A stretch of 41,351 bases of DNA from Methylacidiphilales bacterium (GCA_021272315.1 JAJSLI010000054.1:1-41351); one strand, 5' to 3'. Numbered from the stretch's first letter, positions 1 to 8,811 are shown. Translations and numbers: made by a program. The notes: generated from the sequence alone by a model not told the origin.

Positions 1-126
1 GGGCAGGTAGACGGAGCGATTACCCAGTTCCAAGAAGCCCTGAGACTGAAACCTGACTTTGGCGATGCGCAAAAGAATCTGGCCAAGGTGCAGGCGATGG
101 CGCGGCAAGCTTCCGGTTCCAAATGA
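1..126 (+). CDS. 3' end of a membrane-TPR protein (truncated by window edge)
   Basis: The first 41 codons are open in frame 1 and end in TGA at 124-126. They encode the end of a TPR helix pair ([20 protein letters not shown]) followed by a short capping helix and the tail RQASGSK. The same tail closes the next gene at 251-2047, and nearly the same tail (RQAPGSR) closes the gene at 2172-4058. This is therefore the C-terminus of a third member of the same tandem paralog family, whose body lies upstream of the window. The number of repeats and the membrane domain cannot be seen. Confidence 0.85.
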   Translation, partial: GQVDGAITQFQEALRLKPDFGDAQKNLAKVQAMARQASGSK

Positions 127-250
127 AACATTGCCTCGATCGCGGGGAACTGAAAGTGGTTGGTTCTGGAGTTATGGGTGAACCGGCAGCCCGAAGCAAT
201 ATCTGCTTCTATGAAAGCGGAAAGGATTTATCCTAATCACCCAAACCTCT
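127..250 (+). repeat. Leader repeat copy A between tandem TPR paralogs
   Basis: This 124-bp spacer is repeated, at the same length, at 2048-2171. Most of the sequence is identical, including two blocks of about 40 bp. Each copy holds a hairpin with arms GAAGCA and TGCTTC (193-198 and 204-209 here). Each also holds a short ORF starting with MKAE (ATG at 211, stop at 265-267) that overlaps the next gene's ATG out of frame. No Shine-Dalgarno sequence precedes the ATG at 251. The repeat shows that the duplicated unit was gene plus leader. A regulatory role for the hairpin or mini-ORF is only inferred. Confidence 0.8.
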
Positions 251-2047
251 ATGGCAAAGCGATCTAAGAGAAAGATGGTGGCGGGCAGTGAAGTTTTCAA
301 AAAAACCGGCGGCAAAGTAGCAGCAGCTTCACCGTGGCCCTCTTGGTTAAGCCGCGACTGGCTTTGGGGCTTAACTCTGGTTATCGCCGTCTTCGTGACC
401 TATCAGCCCGTGTGGTATGCCGGATTCATCTGGGATGATGATATTCATTTGACAGCCAGTCCGTGCATTGTCGGCCCACTCGGGTTGAAAGAAATTTGGA
501 CGACAAGCGCCGCCGGGATATGTCCTTTGACGTTCACCACGTTTTGGGTGGTGCACGCGCTCTGGGGCTTGGCCCCGCTGCCCTATCACCTCGTCAGTCT
601 CTTCTTCCACTCCACGTGTGCGGTTTTGCTCTGGCGGATCTTGCGGGGTTTGCAGGTGCCGGGGGCGTGGCTGGGGGCGGCCCTTTGGGCTTTGCATCCC
701 CTGCAGGTGGAATCGGTGGCGTGGATTTCTGAAACGAGAAACACGCAGTCGTGCTTGTTCTACTTGTTGACGATTCTTTTCTTTGTCAGGTGGTTGAAAG
801 CAAGGAATCTCGACGGAAAACCCGGCGCGAGTTTGACCTATGGGTTGATGCTGCTTTTCACCGCCCTGGCGATGGCGAGCAAGTTTTCCACGGTGGTGCT
901 GCCTGCGGTTCTTTGCTTGTGCGCCTGGTGGGTGGAGAGCCGGTGGTCTTGGCGTAACCTGCTGAGATTGGCGCCGGTCTTTGTCATTTCCGTTGTGGCG
1001 AGCGTCTTGTCGATCTGGACACAGGGGTTGCAAAAGGCGACAGCTCTTGATCCCCAATTTGCACGGACTTGGCAGGAACGTTTGGTGACAGTGGGTGACG
1101 TGGTCTGGTTTTATCTGGGCAAGCTGGGTTGGCCGCATCCCCTGATTTTCATTTATCCACGCTGGCAGATTGATGCCGAATGGTGGGTTTCGTATCTGCC
1201 CCTTCTGAGCGTGATCGTCGTCATGTTTCTTTTGTGGCTTAAACGCGAGACGTGGTCCCGTCCCTGGTTTTTCGCCTTCGCTTATTTCCTGGTGACACTG
1301 TCTCCATTCCTGGGATTGATCGACCAGGGTTTTTGGCGTTATTCCTTTGTCGAAGATCATTTGCAGTATCTGGCAGGCATGGGGCCGTTGGCGTTGGTGG
1401 GAATGGGGCTGGCAGGGTTTTCAGACGTTATGGCTCCGGGAAGGCAGCAGTTGCAATCGACCCTCTGCGCTACACTGTTGCTGATTCTGGGGGCGTTAAG
1501 TTGGTATCGGGTTTGGGCTTATGAGAACGAGGAGGCGCTTTGGACCGATACGCTGACCAAAAATCCGAACTGCTGGGTGGGTCACAACAATCTTGGTTTG
1601 GCTCTCTTCCAAAAGGGGCAGGTGGACGAGGCCATAGCCCAGTACCAAAAGGCACTCGATCTCAATCCCAATAATACCGATGCTCTCGGTAACCTTGCCC
1701 TGGCTTTTAAACAAAGAGGGCAGCTGGATGAGGCCATCGCCCTGTACCAAAAGATACTTGGAATCAACCACAACAACGCCAAAGCCCATAACAACCTTGG
1801 TAATATTTTTTTAAAAAAAGGGCTGCCGGATGCGGCGCTGGCTCATTACCAAAAGGCGCTAGAAATTGATCCCTCCTTTGCCGAAGCCCACAATAACCTT
1901 GGCCTTGCTCTTTACCAAAGGAGACAGGTGGGCGAGGCGATGGCCCAGTTTCAGGAGGCCTTGAGATTGAAGCCTGATTACGCCGACGCGCAAAAGAATC
2001 TGGGCGCAGCACAGGCGATAATGCGGCAAGCTTCCGGTTCCAAATGA
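251..2047 (+). CDS. TMTC-like polytopic membrane protein with C-terminal TPR array
   Basis: The protein has 598 residues. The N-terminal 30 residues are basic and soluble (MAKRSKRK). About ten hydrophobic spans follow from residue 37 to about 425, and four complete 34-residue TPR units plus a partial fifth occupy residues 439-598 (nt 1565 onward). Directly after the first span is the acidic motif WDDD (residues 61-64). Later come HPLQVESVAWISE and, just before the TPRs, W-x-x-E-x-x-L-W. That order matches eukaryotic TMTC O-mannosyltransferases and related bacterial GT-C-fold proteins, in which acidic residues in the first non-cytosolic loop serve catalysis. Membrane location is certain; glycosyltransferase activity and substrate are inferred. 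It is one of a tandem series with the genes on either side. Confidence 0.85.
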   Translation: MAKRSKRKMVAGSEVFKKTGGKVAAASPWPSWLSRDWLWGLTLVIAVFVTYQPVWYAGFIWDDDIHLTASPCIVGPLGLKEIWTTSAAGICPLTFTTFWVVHALWGLAPLPYHLVSLFFHSTCAVLLWRILRGLQVPGAWLGAALWALHPLQVESVAWISETRNTQSCLFYLLTILFFVRWLKARNLDGKPGASLTYGLMLLFTALAMASKFSTVVLPAVLCLCAWWVESRWSWRNLLRLAPVFVISVVASVLSIWTQGLQKATALDPQFARTWQERLVTVGDVVWFYLGKLGWPHPLIFIYPRWQIDAEWWVSYLPLLSVIVVMFLLWLKRETWSRPWFFAFAYFLVTLSPFLGLIDQGFWRYSFVEDHLQYLAGMGPLALVGMGLAGFSDVMAPGRQQLQSTLCATLLLILGALSWYRVWAYENEEALWTDTLTKNPNCWVGHNNLGLALFQKGQVDEAIAQYQKALDLNPNNTDALGNLALAFKQRGQLDEAIALYQKILGINHNNAKAHNNLGNIFLKKGLPDAALAHYQKALEIDPSFAEAHNNLGLALYQRRQVGEAMAQFQEALRLKPDYADAQKNLGAAQAIMRQASGSK

Positions 2048-2171
2048 AACATTCCCGCGATCGCGGGGAACTGAAAGTGGTTGGTTCTGGAGTTATGGGT
2101 GATCCGGCAGCCCGAAGCAATATCTGCTTCTATGAAAGCGGAAAAGGTTCATCCTCATCACTTGAAACCCC
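2048..2171 (+). repeat. Leader repeat copy B between tandem TPR paralogs
   Basis: This is the second copy of the 124-bp leader at 127-250. The hairpin arms are at 2114-2119 and 2125-2130. The MKAE mini-ORF starts at 2132, exactly 40 nt before the next gene's ATG as in copy A, and runs out of frame to 2209. The spacer after the next gene (from 4059) keeps only a weak resemblance in its first 20 bases, so the array ends there. Confidence 0.8.
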
Positions 2172-4058
2172 ATGGTGCAGCAATCCCAAAGAAAGATGGT
2201 GACGGGTAGTGAAGTTTTCACGAAAGCCTTCGGGAAAGTTGTGCAGGCTCCGTTGCTGCCGTCCTGGTTGAGCCGCGACTGGCTTTGGGGACTGCTTCTG
2301 GTGCTGGCCGTCATTCTGACCTATACGCCGGTGTGGTCGGCTGGCTTCGTCTGGGACGACGATGGGTATGTCAATGTCAGCTCATCCTTCTTTGGTCCGC
2401 ACGGGCTAAGCGCAATTTGGACGACGAGGGCCGCCGACATCAGTCCGTTGACATTTACCACGTTTTGGGCGGAGCACGCGCTCTGGGGATTGGCACCACT
2501 GCCCTATCACTTGGTGAATGTTTTGTTGCACGGGGCCTGTGCGGTTTTGCTCTGGCAGGTCTTGCGCAGTTTGCGGGTGCCGGGGCCGTGGCTGGGGGCG
2601 TCGCTTTGGGCTCTTCACCCGCTACAGGTGGAATCGGTGGCGTGGATCACCGAGACGAAAAACACGCAATCGGGTTTGTTCTTCCTCCTCTCAATCCTTT
2701 TCTTTGTGAAGTGGCTTAGAGCAAGAAATCTCGACGAACGAACGGGTGGTGGTTGGAACCATGGGTTAACCTTGATTTTCGCCGCCTTGGCGATAGCCAG
2801 CAAGTCGTCCACGGTGATTCTGCCGGTGGTCCTTTGCTTGTGCGCCTGGTGGGTGGAGGGTCGGTGGCGGTGGTGGAACCTGGCAAGAGTGGCCCCCATC
2901 TTTCTCATGTCCATCGCCGCAAGTGCCTTATCACTAGCGACTGTAACCACCATGGTTGGCCAACAATCAGCGCGGACTTGGCCAGAGCGCCTGATAACGG
3001 CGGGCGACGCGGTCTGGTTTTATCTGGGCAAGCTGCTTTGGCCGCATCCGTTGATCACGGTTTATCCGCGCTGGGAGATCGATGCCGGGTGGTGGGTCTC
3101 GTATTTGCCTCTGCTGGCCGTATTGCTGGTCTTGTTTCTTTTGTGGCTCAAACGCGAGACGTGGTTCCGCCCCTGGTTTTTCGTCTTCTCCTATTTTCTG
3201 ATGGCGTTGCTTCCGGTGCTGGGATTGGTTGACCATGATATTCTTCGTTATTCCCTGGTCTTTGATCATTTCCAGTATCTGGCCGGCATGGGGCCCCTGG
3301 CGCTGGCGGGAGCGGGACTGGCCCTGTGGGTGGATGTCCCCCTTCCGGGAAAGCGCCGGTTGCAATCGGCCCTCTGCGCCGGACTATTGCTGGTTCTTGG
3401 GATATTGAGTTGGCAGCGGGCCTGGGTTTTTGAGAGCGAGGAAACACTTTGGACCCATACACTGGCCATGAATCCGAACTGCTGGGAGGGTTACAACAAC
3501 CTTGGCTTTGCTGATTTTCAGATGGGGCGAGTTGACGAGGCGATTGGGCAGTTCCAAAAGGCCCTGGAAATCAACCCGAACTATGACTTGGCCCACAACA
3601 GCCTTGGCAGTGCCTTCCTGCAAAAGGGGCAGGTGGATGAGGCCATGTTCCAATTTCAAAAGGCCGTGGAGATCAACCCCACCTACGCGGAAGCGTACTA
3701 CAACCTCGGCCTCGCTCTTTCTCAAAAGGGGCGGGTGGACGAGGCAATTGTGCAGTACCAAAAGGCCTTGAAAATAAATCCCAACTTTGCCGAAGCACGC
3801 AACAACCTTGGCAAGGCTCTCCTGCAAAAGGGGCAAGTGGACGAAGCGATAACCCAGTTCAAAAGGATACTGGAAATCAACCCCAACCAAGCCGATGCCC
3901 ACAACAACCTCGGCGCCGCTCTTTTCCAAAAGGGGCAGATGAACGAGGCGATAGTTCAGTTTCAGGAAGCCCTGCAATTGAAGCCTGACTTGGCTGCGGC
4001 GCAAAAGAATCTGGCCAAAGCGCAGGCGATGGCGCGGCAAGCTCCCGGTTCCAGATGA
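2172..4058 (+). CDS. TMTC-like polytopic membrane protein with C-terminal TPR array
   Basis: The 628-residue paralog of the preceding gene is collinear with it along its whole length. It has a soluble start (MVQQSQRK), about ten membrane spans from residue 37, the acidic motif WDDD at 61-64, and five complete 34-residue TPRs plus a partial sixth at residues 435-628 (nt 3474 onward). It therefore carries one more TPR than its neighbour, consistent with repeat gain or loss by slippage between 102-bp DNA units. The ATG at 2172 is chosen because it aligns with the ATG of the upstream paralog after an equal-length leader. The membrane-domain class is probably GT-C; the actual acceptor and donor are unknown. 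Confidence 0.85.
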   Translation: MVQQSQRKMVTGSEVFTKAFGKVVQAPLLPSWLSRDWLWGLLLVLAVILTYTPVWSAGFVWDDDGYVNVSSSFFGPHGLSAIWTTRAADISPLTFTTFWAEHALWGLAPLPYHLVNVLLHGACAVLLWQVLRSLRVPGPWLGASLWALHPLQVESVAWITETKNTQSGLFFLLSILFFVKWLRARNLDERTGGGWNHGLTLIFAALAIASKSSTVILPVVLCLCAWWVEGRWRWWNLARVAPIFLMSIAASALSLATVTTMVGQQSARTWPERLITAGDAVWFYLGKLLWPHPLITVYPRWEIDAGWWVSYLPLLAVLLVLFLLWLKRETWFRPWFFVFSYFLMALLPVLGLVDHDILRYSLVFDHFQYLAGMGPLALAGAGLALWVDVPLPGKRRLQSALCAGLLLVLGILSWQRAWVFESEETLWTHTLAMNPNCWEGYNNLGFADFQMGRVDEAIGQFQKALEINPNYDLAHNSLGSAFLQKGQVDEAMFQFQKAVEINPTYAEAYYNLGLALSQKGRVDEAIVQYQKALKINPNFAEARNNLGKALLQKGQVDEAITQFKRILEINPNQADAHNNLGAALFQKGQMNEAIVQFQEALQLKPDLAAAQKNLAKAQAMARQAPGSR

Positions 4059-4234
4059 AACACTTCAGCGATTACGGATAGATACCGTAGTTACAAACAG
4101 AACTCTTGGATGTTTTCAGAGACAAGATGTGGACCGTCAGGTGGATACGGTATAATTGAGAATAGTGGCATTGAGGTCGATGTGACGTTCAAGGGTGGTT
4201 GAGCCGCGAAACCCGCCCGTATCCCCTCGAGAGC

Positions 4235-4903
4235 TTAGGGCGTTCCCGCCAGCGGAGTTGCGGGCGTCGTGGGATCGACTTTTTGAAAGCTGAAATCGTC
4301 CACATAAAGAGAACCTTTCGCCTTCCAGAAAAACAACGTCGGCACCATGGAATCGACGCCGGCGGGCACCTTCACGACCGCCTCGATATGCGTCCATTCC
4401 GCCGGGGCGGAGGACGGCGTCGGAAGCGGCGAATAATCGGTGGCCCCGGCCTGTGAAGCGGTACTATTGAGATAGATAAAAATGAAGGGTATGGCAGCGG
4501 GAACAGGAGGAGAGCCGGTCGTCAGATTCACTCGGATGACCACACCGGGGCTGTCCGGCTGCATCTGAAAATCCGCCCCGGCCTTCACCCAGACCCCGAT
4601 CCGGTAGCAATCCCCCGCAGCAACCGGAAAAGGCGTTTGGGGACCGAGGCAAAATCGGGCAAAATCATCCGACTGCATGAGGGCCGATTGCTTGCCGGAA
4701 TGAAACGTGTCGGTACTGATCGTATAGCGACAATTGGCCGCTGTTGATTCCGGTGCTGTGAAAAGCAAATAAGTGGCCGGCGCACCGGTCGCATTTTCAA
4801 ACCCGGGATTTGGAATAAGGTTGGCCCCATCATCGGCCCTCAAACACAGAAGCGATAGATGAAAGGCGGCCAAAATGAGTGAACCGACGAGAATATGACG
4901 CAT
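4235..4903 (-). CDS. Small secreted protein with carbohydrate-binding-like fold
   Basis: The product is 222 residues with a clear signal peptide (residues 1 to about 23, ending LCLRA before DDGAN). The mature part starts with NLIPNPGFE (28-36), the hallmark opening of CBM4/9/22-type and related galactose-binding jelly-roll modules. It continues with beta-strand-like segments and ends in a short Pro/Thr-rich tail. No catalytic domain is present, so an exported binding protein or small surface protein is likeliest. It lies 89 bp downstream of the LacI-type regulator on the same strand and could be co-transcribed with it. The fold call rests on the motif and length only. Confidence 0.7.
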   Translation of the reverse strand: MRHILVGSLILAAFHLSLLCLRADDGANLIPNPGFENATGAPATYLLFTAPESTAANCRYTISTDTFHSGKQSALMQSDDFARFCLGPQTPFPVAAGDCYRIGVWVKAGADFQMQPDSPGVVIRVNLTTGSPPVPAAIPFIFIYLNSTASQAGATDYSPLPTPSSAPAEWTHIEAVVKVPAGVDSMVPTLFFWKAKGSLYVDDFSFQKVDPTTPATPLAGTP

Positions 4904-4992
4904 AATGTTAACGATCTTATTGCTAGTCAGGCTACAGCGTCCACCATTTTTACGGCCTACTTCAGATAAGCGGCCGCTTTACCAATAAAGCC

Positions 4993-6078
4993 TTACGCTT
5001 CGTCCGGAACCGTAGCATCGGTGTTCAACCGTCGCACGGTCGTTCCAGACACCCATTTGCTGTCGATCAGGACGGTCCTCGGTGTGGACGGCACGCCCCG
5101 CTCATTGCGGTGCATGAGAGTGACGAGGAGGTCCATCGCGGCGACGCCGACTTCTTCATAATTCTCGTCGGCGCCGCTGATGATCCGGTCCGTTTTATTT
5201 GCCCGTCGGTCCGAGGTGCCGAGACTCACCAAGCCGATGTCCTCGGGACAGCGGAGACCTTCGCTGCGGAGAATCCCATCAAGGGCGCTGCCGTTGCTGG
5301 TAATAATCACCTCGGGCCGATGGGCGCGAAACCATTCGAGTTTTTCCTCCTCGACGTTTTGGGAGTAATCCGGCACGAAATACACGGGAATCTGGAGTTC
5401 TACCGGCACGCGGAGTCTATCCATGAGATAGGCCGCGTGGAAGTTGTGCAGGACCCTGGTGTCATGCAACAAATAGGGCATGAGGCCGATGCGGCGATAG
5501 CCCAGTGAGCGCAGTTTACGCATGACCATGCCCAAGGAGCGATAATGGTTGGTCGTCGTCATATGAAGGCTTGGACGAATCAGGCTGTACCCAAAAGTCA
5601 CGGCGCAAAACTTGTCCCAGTCCAAATTCAAATGGGTATAGGACCTGTGCTGGGGCGTGAGCAAAATTCCGCTGATTCCCCGGGTGTAAAGGATTTTGCT
5701 GAGGCGCTGGGGTGTCATGCCCGGTTCCCCCAGCCAGAAATGCTCGAGATGATAGCCGATTTCCCTGGCCCGTCGGGTCGCTCCTTGAAAATACCGATTT
5801 ACAAAACCAGCGGGCTCAATCCAATAATTGCGGGTGGGAAAATTGCTGATCCAGGCGATGGGAGTCGCCGTGGGCCTGGGATAATGCGTTTGGCGATATG
5901 CGGCCAGGGCGGAAAGGTTCGGGTCCGGCGAGTAGTTCAATTGCTTGGCTATCGCGCGAATCTTGGCGCGGCGCTTTTTGGAGACGCTGGTATGGTTGCG
6001 CAAGGCGAGGGAAACAGCCATGGCCGAACAGCCGCAGACCTTGGCAATATCCCGAAGCGTCGTCCTCCGACTGAGCAT
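4993..6078 (-). CDS. LacI-family transcriptional regulator
   Basis: The protein has 361 residues from the ATG at 6078. An N-terminal LacI helix-turn-helix (TTLRDIAKVCGCSAMAVSLA) and hinge-like segment are followed by a periplasmic-binding-protein-like sensor domain of about 290 residues (for example GISGILLTPQHRS and DIGLVSLGTSDR). The reading frame could start 17 codons earlier at a TTG (6129), but the ATG puts the HTH in its usual place close to the N-terminus. LacI regulators normally bind a palindromic operator and respond to a sugar. The gene is divergent from the MFS exporter at 6347, making that gene or the secreted protein downstream plausible targets. The effector is not evident. Confidence 0.9.
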   Translation of the reverse strand: MLSRRTTLRDIAKVCGCSAMAVSLALRNHTSVSKKRRAKIRAIAKQLNYSPDPNLSALAAYRQTHYPRPTATPIAWISNFPTRNYWIEPAGFVNRYFQGATRRAREIGYHLEHFWLGEPGMTPQRLSKILYTRGISGILLTPQHRSYTHLNLDWDKFCAVTFGYSLIRPSLHMTTTNHYRSLGMVMRKLRSLGYRRIGLMPYLLHDTRVLHNFHAAYLMDRLRVPVELQIPVYFVPDYSQNVEEEKLEWFRAHRPEVIITSNGSALDGILRSEGLRCPEDIGLVSLGTSDRRANKTDRIISGADENYEEVGVAAMDLLVTLMHRNERGVPSTPRTVLIDSKWVSGTTVRRLNTDATVPDEA

Positions 6079-6346
6079 AACTTTACAGATAAATCCATTC
6101 GCTCTTTTGCACAAGGGCAATTTCAACAAGAGTAACTCACGTTGCCAAAAAAACGGGCCTTTATCAGGCTCAAGATGCAGGCAGCCGAAGATTTCCGTGA
6201 TCGACTCATATGGATGGACGTCCTCATTGGATTGACTCGGTTCATCGCCACGATGAAACTAAAAGCTCCCATGAATAGCGCCACTGCCAGCCCCCTCCGA
6301 ACCTGCTCGTCAGGATTGGATTTATAACCGTTGGGGTGGGAGAAAA

Positions 6347-7795
6347 ATGAGTGTGGCGAAATCCAACGCAGCCCCTGCGGTGCCGGGCGATTCCGTAAAG
6401 CGATTTTTGCCGTGGCTGGTCGCCGTGGCTTTCTTCATGCAAGCGCTCGATACGACGATTCTCAACACCGCGGTCCCGGCCATTGCGAAGGCGCTGGCCG
6501 TCGCCCCGCTCAGCATGAAAGCCGTGCTGGCCAGCTACACCTTGAGTCTGGCGGTATTTATTCCGGTTAGCGGCTGGATGGCGGATCGCTTCGGCACGCG
6601 CCGGGTGTTCTCTTCCGCCATCGGCATCTTCACTCTGGGTTCATTACTCTGCGGTCTTTCGAGCAACATCCATGTTCTTGTCGCCTGCCGCATCCTACAA
6701 GGCTGCGGCGGAGCCATGATGGTGCCGGTGGGCCGGCTTACCCTGGTGCGGACGTTCGCCAAATCGGAACTCATCCGCGCCATGAGCTTCGTGGCCATAC
6801 CCGGGTTGATCGGTCCCATGTTGGGGCCCATCGCCGGCGGTCTCATCGTTGGGTACCTGCATTGGCGGGTCATCTTTTTCATCAACATCCCGGTCGGCCT
6901 GCTCGGTTTGTATCTGGTCTATCAACTTCTTCCGGACTATCGCAAAGAACATTCCAATCCCCTCGATATCGTCGGGCTCATCCTGTTCGGTTCCGGTATC
7001 GGCTTGTTGTCGTATGTTCTGGAAGTATTTGGCGAGCACACGCTGAGTTGGCCGGTCACGCTGGGGCTGCTGGTCCTTTCCGCAGTTCTTCTTGCCGCTT
7101 ACTGGCTGCGGGCAACGCACACCCGGTTTCCTTTGCTTCAATTGGCCTTGTTTCGCATTCGGACTTTTCGCGCGGCGGTCGACGGCAGCTATTTTACCCG
7201 CTTGGGCATCGGCGGGATCCCTTTTCTCTTTCCGCTCCTGTATCAGGTGGGCCTCGGATTTACGCCGATTCAATCCGGACTCCTGATGGTTCCTCAGGCG
7301 GTCGCCTCCATGAGCCTCAAGATGGCGATGCCGGGCATCTTGAGGTACTTGGGTTACCGTCGCGTCTTGATTTCAAACACCGTCATCCTCGGTCTGCTCA
7401 TTATCCTGTTCGCAACTATCGGTGTGGGAACTCCGGTGGGGCTCATTGTTGCCTTATTATTTGTCTATGGGTTCTTCACCTCGCTGCAATATACGAGCAT
7501 GAATACCCTGGTTTATGCCGACGTCACCGAGGAACAGGCCAGCAGCGCCAGCACTATCGCGAGCACGATGCAGCAGATGGCGATCAGTTTCGGTGTGGCG
7601 ACCGCGTCGCTGGCCACGGCATTCTTTATTCCCGATCGCCTTCACGCCAGCGCCCCGGGAATGATTCACGGCATCCACCAAGCCTTCCTGGTGCTGGGCG
7701 TATGGACCATTCTTTCCTCCATTGTCTTCTTTGAATTGAAAACCGAGGACGGCGACACGGTGAGCCTGCACAAGGTCCTGCCTCATGTCGGATGA
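6347..7795 (+). CDS. MFS multidrug exporter of the DHA2 (EmrB/QacA) family
   Basis: The protein has 482 residues with about 14 hydrophobic spans, the size and span number of DHA2 drug:H+ antiporters. TM1 carries the family motif ALDTTILNTAVPAIA. The loop between TM2 and TM3 has motif A (GWMADRFGTRR), TM4 has a conserved Arg (ACRILQGCGGAMMVP), and TM5 has the antiporter motif C (GLIGPMLGPIAGG). GGGAG lies just upstream of the ATG. No membrane-fusion partner (EmrA/HlyD) or outer-membrane factor is adjacent, so it probably acts alone in the inner membrane. The divergent LacI regulator is 268 bp away. Substrates cannot be predicted from sequence. Confidence 0.92.
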   Translation: MSVAKSNAAPAVPGDSVKRFLPWLVAVAFFMQALDTTILNTAVPAIAKALAVAPLSMKAVLASYTLSLAVFIPVSGWMADRFGTRRVFSSAIGIFTLGSLLCGLSSNIHVLVACRILQGCGGAMMVPVGRLTLVRTFAKSELIRAMSFVAIPGLIGPMLGPIAGGLIVGYLHWRVIFFINIPVGLLGLYLVYQLLPDYRKEHSNPLDIVGLILFGSGIGLLSYVLEVFGEHTLSWPVTLGLLVLSAVLLAAYWLRATHTRFPLLQLALFRIRTFRAAVDGSYFTRLGIGGIPFLFPLLYQVGLGFTPIQSGLLMVPQAVASMSLKMAMPGILRYLGYRRVLISNTVILGLLIILFATIGVGTPVGLIVALLFVYGFFTSLQYTSMNTLVYADVTEEQASSASTIASTMQQMAISFGVATASLATAFFIPDRLHASAPGMIHGIHQAFLVLGVWTILSSIVFFELKTEDGDTVSLHKVLPHVG

Positions 7796-7829
7796 CGACA
7801 CGGACTACCTCATGGGCGGCTTGCAGCCG

Positions 7830-7973
7830 TCAGAGGTAACCCAGCAGATAGAGTACGAGCAAGATGACAAGCACAAGGCCGAGACCGCTCCCGCCGCCGA
7901 CATGTCCCCGGTAAGCATAGCCACCGCCACCGAAGAGAAGAACAAGGACAACAATAAGAAGAATGAGCATCAT
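7830..7973 (-). CDS. DUF3309-like 47-residue hydrophobic protein
   Basis: The 47-residue ORF reads as two leucine/valine-rich hydrophobic helices (LILLIVVLVLLF and LGLVLVILLVLYLLGYL) separated by a glycine-rich linker containing YAYRGHVGGGSG. This is the layout of the DUF3309 family of tiny membrane proteins, found widely in soil bacteria and of unknown function. Two ATGs (7973 and 7970) are possible starts. There is no obvious Shine-Dalgarno sequence. It lies 87 bp downstream of the glycine-zipper stress protein on the same strand, suggesting co-expression. An ORF of 67 codons on the opposite strand over the same bases is highly polar and is the shadow of this gene. Confidence 0.75.
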   Translation of the reverse strand: MMLILLIVVLVLLFGGGGYAYRGHVGGGSGLGLVLVILLVLYLLGYL

Positions 7974-8060
7974 AATTATATTAGGTAGGGGGTTTACTGA
8001 TTTTTGCTGTGAGAAAAGACAAGGCCGATTCCTTCTTGTTTGCTGGGGATAAAGAGGTGA

Positions 8061-8576
8061 TTACTTGTTATGCTCGGCTGCTTTTCCGGCCATGGCTCCA
8101 GAACCACCGCCGACAACGACACCCGCGGCCATGCCTGCGGCAGCGCCAATAGGACCGGCAACCACCGCTCCAATCGTGCCTAACGCAGCGGCACCTACAA
8201 CCGCGCCGGTAGTCATGCCAATAACATCCTCCCTCAGATTGCGCGAGCCATTCGGATTATATTCAGCCTGATATTTATCGAAAATGTCGATGATAGGTGC
8301 CGGGTCGGTGACTTCATATACCGCCACCACCGTCTTTCCGACTTCAATAGCCTTATCGAAGAAGAGCGCTTGCGATCCGGAAAAGCCGCGTCCGATCAGC
8401 AGGCTGTTGTAAGCCTCTTCAGCCTGTTTCCCGTCCAGCCGGACAACCACCTGGATCATTTCGGATGAAATACCCAAATCCTCAAAAGCCTTGACAGCTT
8501 TATCGGCATTTGTGCGGTTCGAGAATATTCCGCCAATGATCTGACCCTTGTGTGTTTCGTGTATTGTTTGAGACAT
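8061..8576 (-). CDS. General-stress protein with C-terminal glycine zipper
   Basis: The 171-residue protein has an N-terminal ferredoxin-like domain typical of the general stress protein 17M/YflT group (GGIFSNRTNADKAVKAFEDL, then a strand with VVVRLDG). Its C-terminal region (about 120-165) is almost purely Gly/Ala/Val with GxxxG periodicity, a glycine-zipper membrane segment. Members of this group are induced in stress and their biochemical role is unknown. Neighbours of the same flavour (the DUF3309-like gene downstream and the Thivi_2564-like gene divergent) support a stress cluster. Confidence 0.75.
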   Translation of the reverse strand: MSQTIHETHKGQIIGGIFSNRTNADKAVKAFEDLGISSEMIQVVVRLDGKQAEEAYNSLLIGRGFSGSQALFFDKAIEVGKTVVAVYEVTDPAPIIDIFDKYQAEYNPNGSRNLREDVIGMTTGAVVGAAALGTIGAVVAGPIGAAAGMAAGVVVGGGSGAMAGKAAEHNK

Positions 8577-8723
8577 CGATATCTTTCGTTTTATGTTTAT
8601 TGGCTTCCTAATTTCTTACGGCCGCCTCTCCAGAAGACAGGAGAAGATCAACGGTGAGGATCTAATAGAGGTTTCGTCCATGTTTAAGAACGAAAGAATA
8701 CGCCGCGACTCTATTCATGCTAG

Positions 8724-8739
8724 TGGGGTGAACACCCCA
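8724..8739. promoter_or_regulatory. Perfect GC-rich palindrome, candidate operator
   Basis: The 16-bp sequence has arms TGGGGTG and CACCCCA separated by AA. It lies in the 235-bp divergent region between the stress gene (start 8576) and the small membrane gene (start 8812), 73 bp upstream of the latter. It could be a dimeric regulator's operator or an RNA hairpin. No T-run follows, so it is not a terminator. Confidence 0.4.
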
Positions 8740-8811
8740 TGGCGATCTCTGCTCGGTGGCTGTACTTATACTATTGAGACAGAATCAACTCTCTCACATG
8801 AAAGGTTCCAA

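Noticed and set aside
371..1360. Long minus-strand ORF of 329 codons opposite the first membrane-TPR gene
   Set aside because: Its product is His/Arg/Gln/Pro-rich with no family features, while the plus-strand frame gives a clear membrane-TPR protein. It is a shadow of GC-biased coding.
1565..1972. Regular 102-bp repeats considered as a non-coding tandem repeat array
   Set aside because: They are in frame and encode canonical 34-residue TPR motifs.
7785..7988. Plus-strand 67-codon ORF after the MFS gene
   Set aside because: It is polar and low-complexity; the opposite strand encodes a DUF3309-like hydrophobic protein over the same bases.
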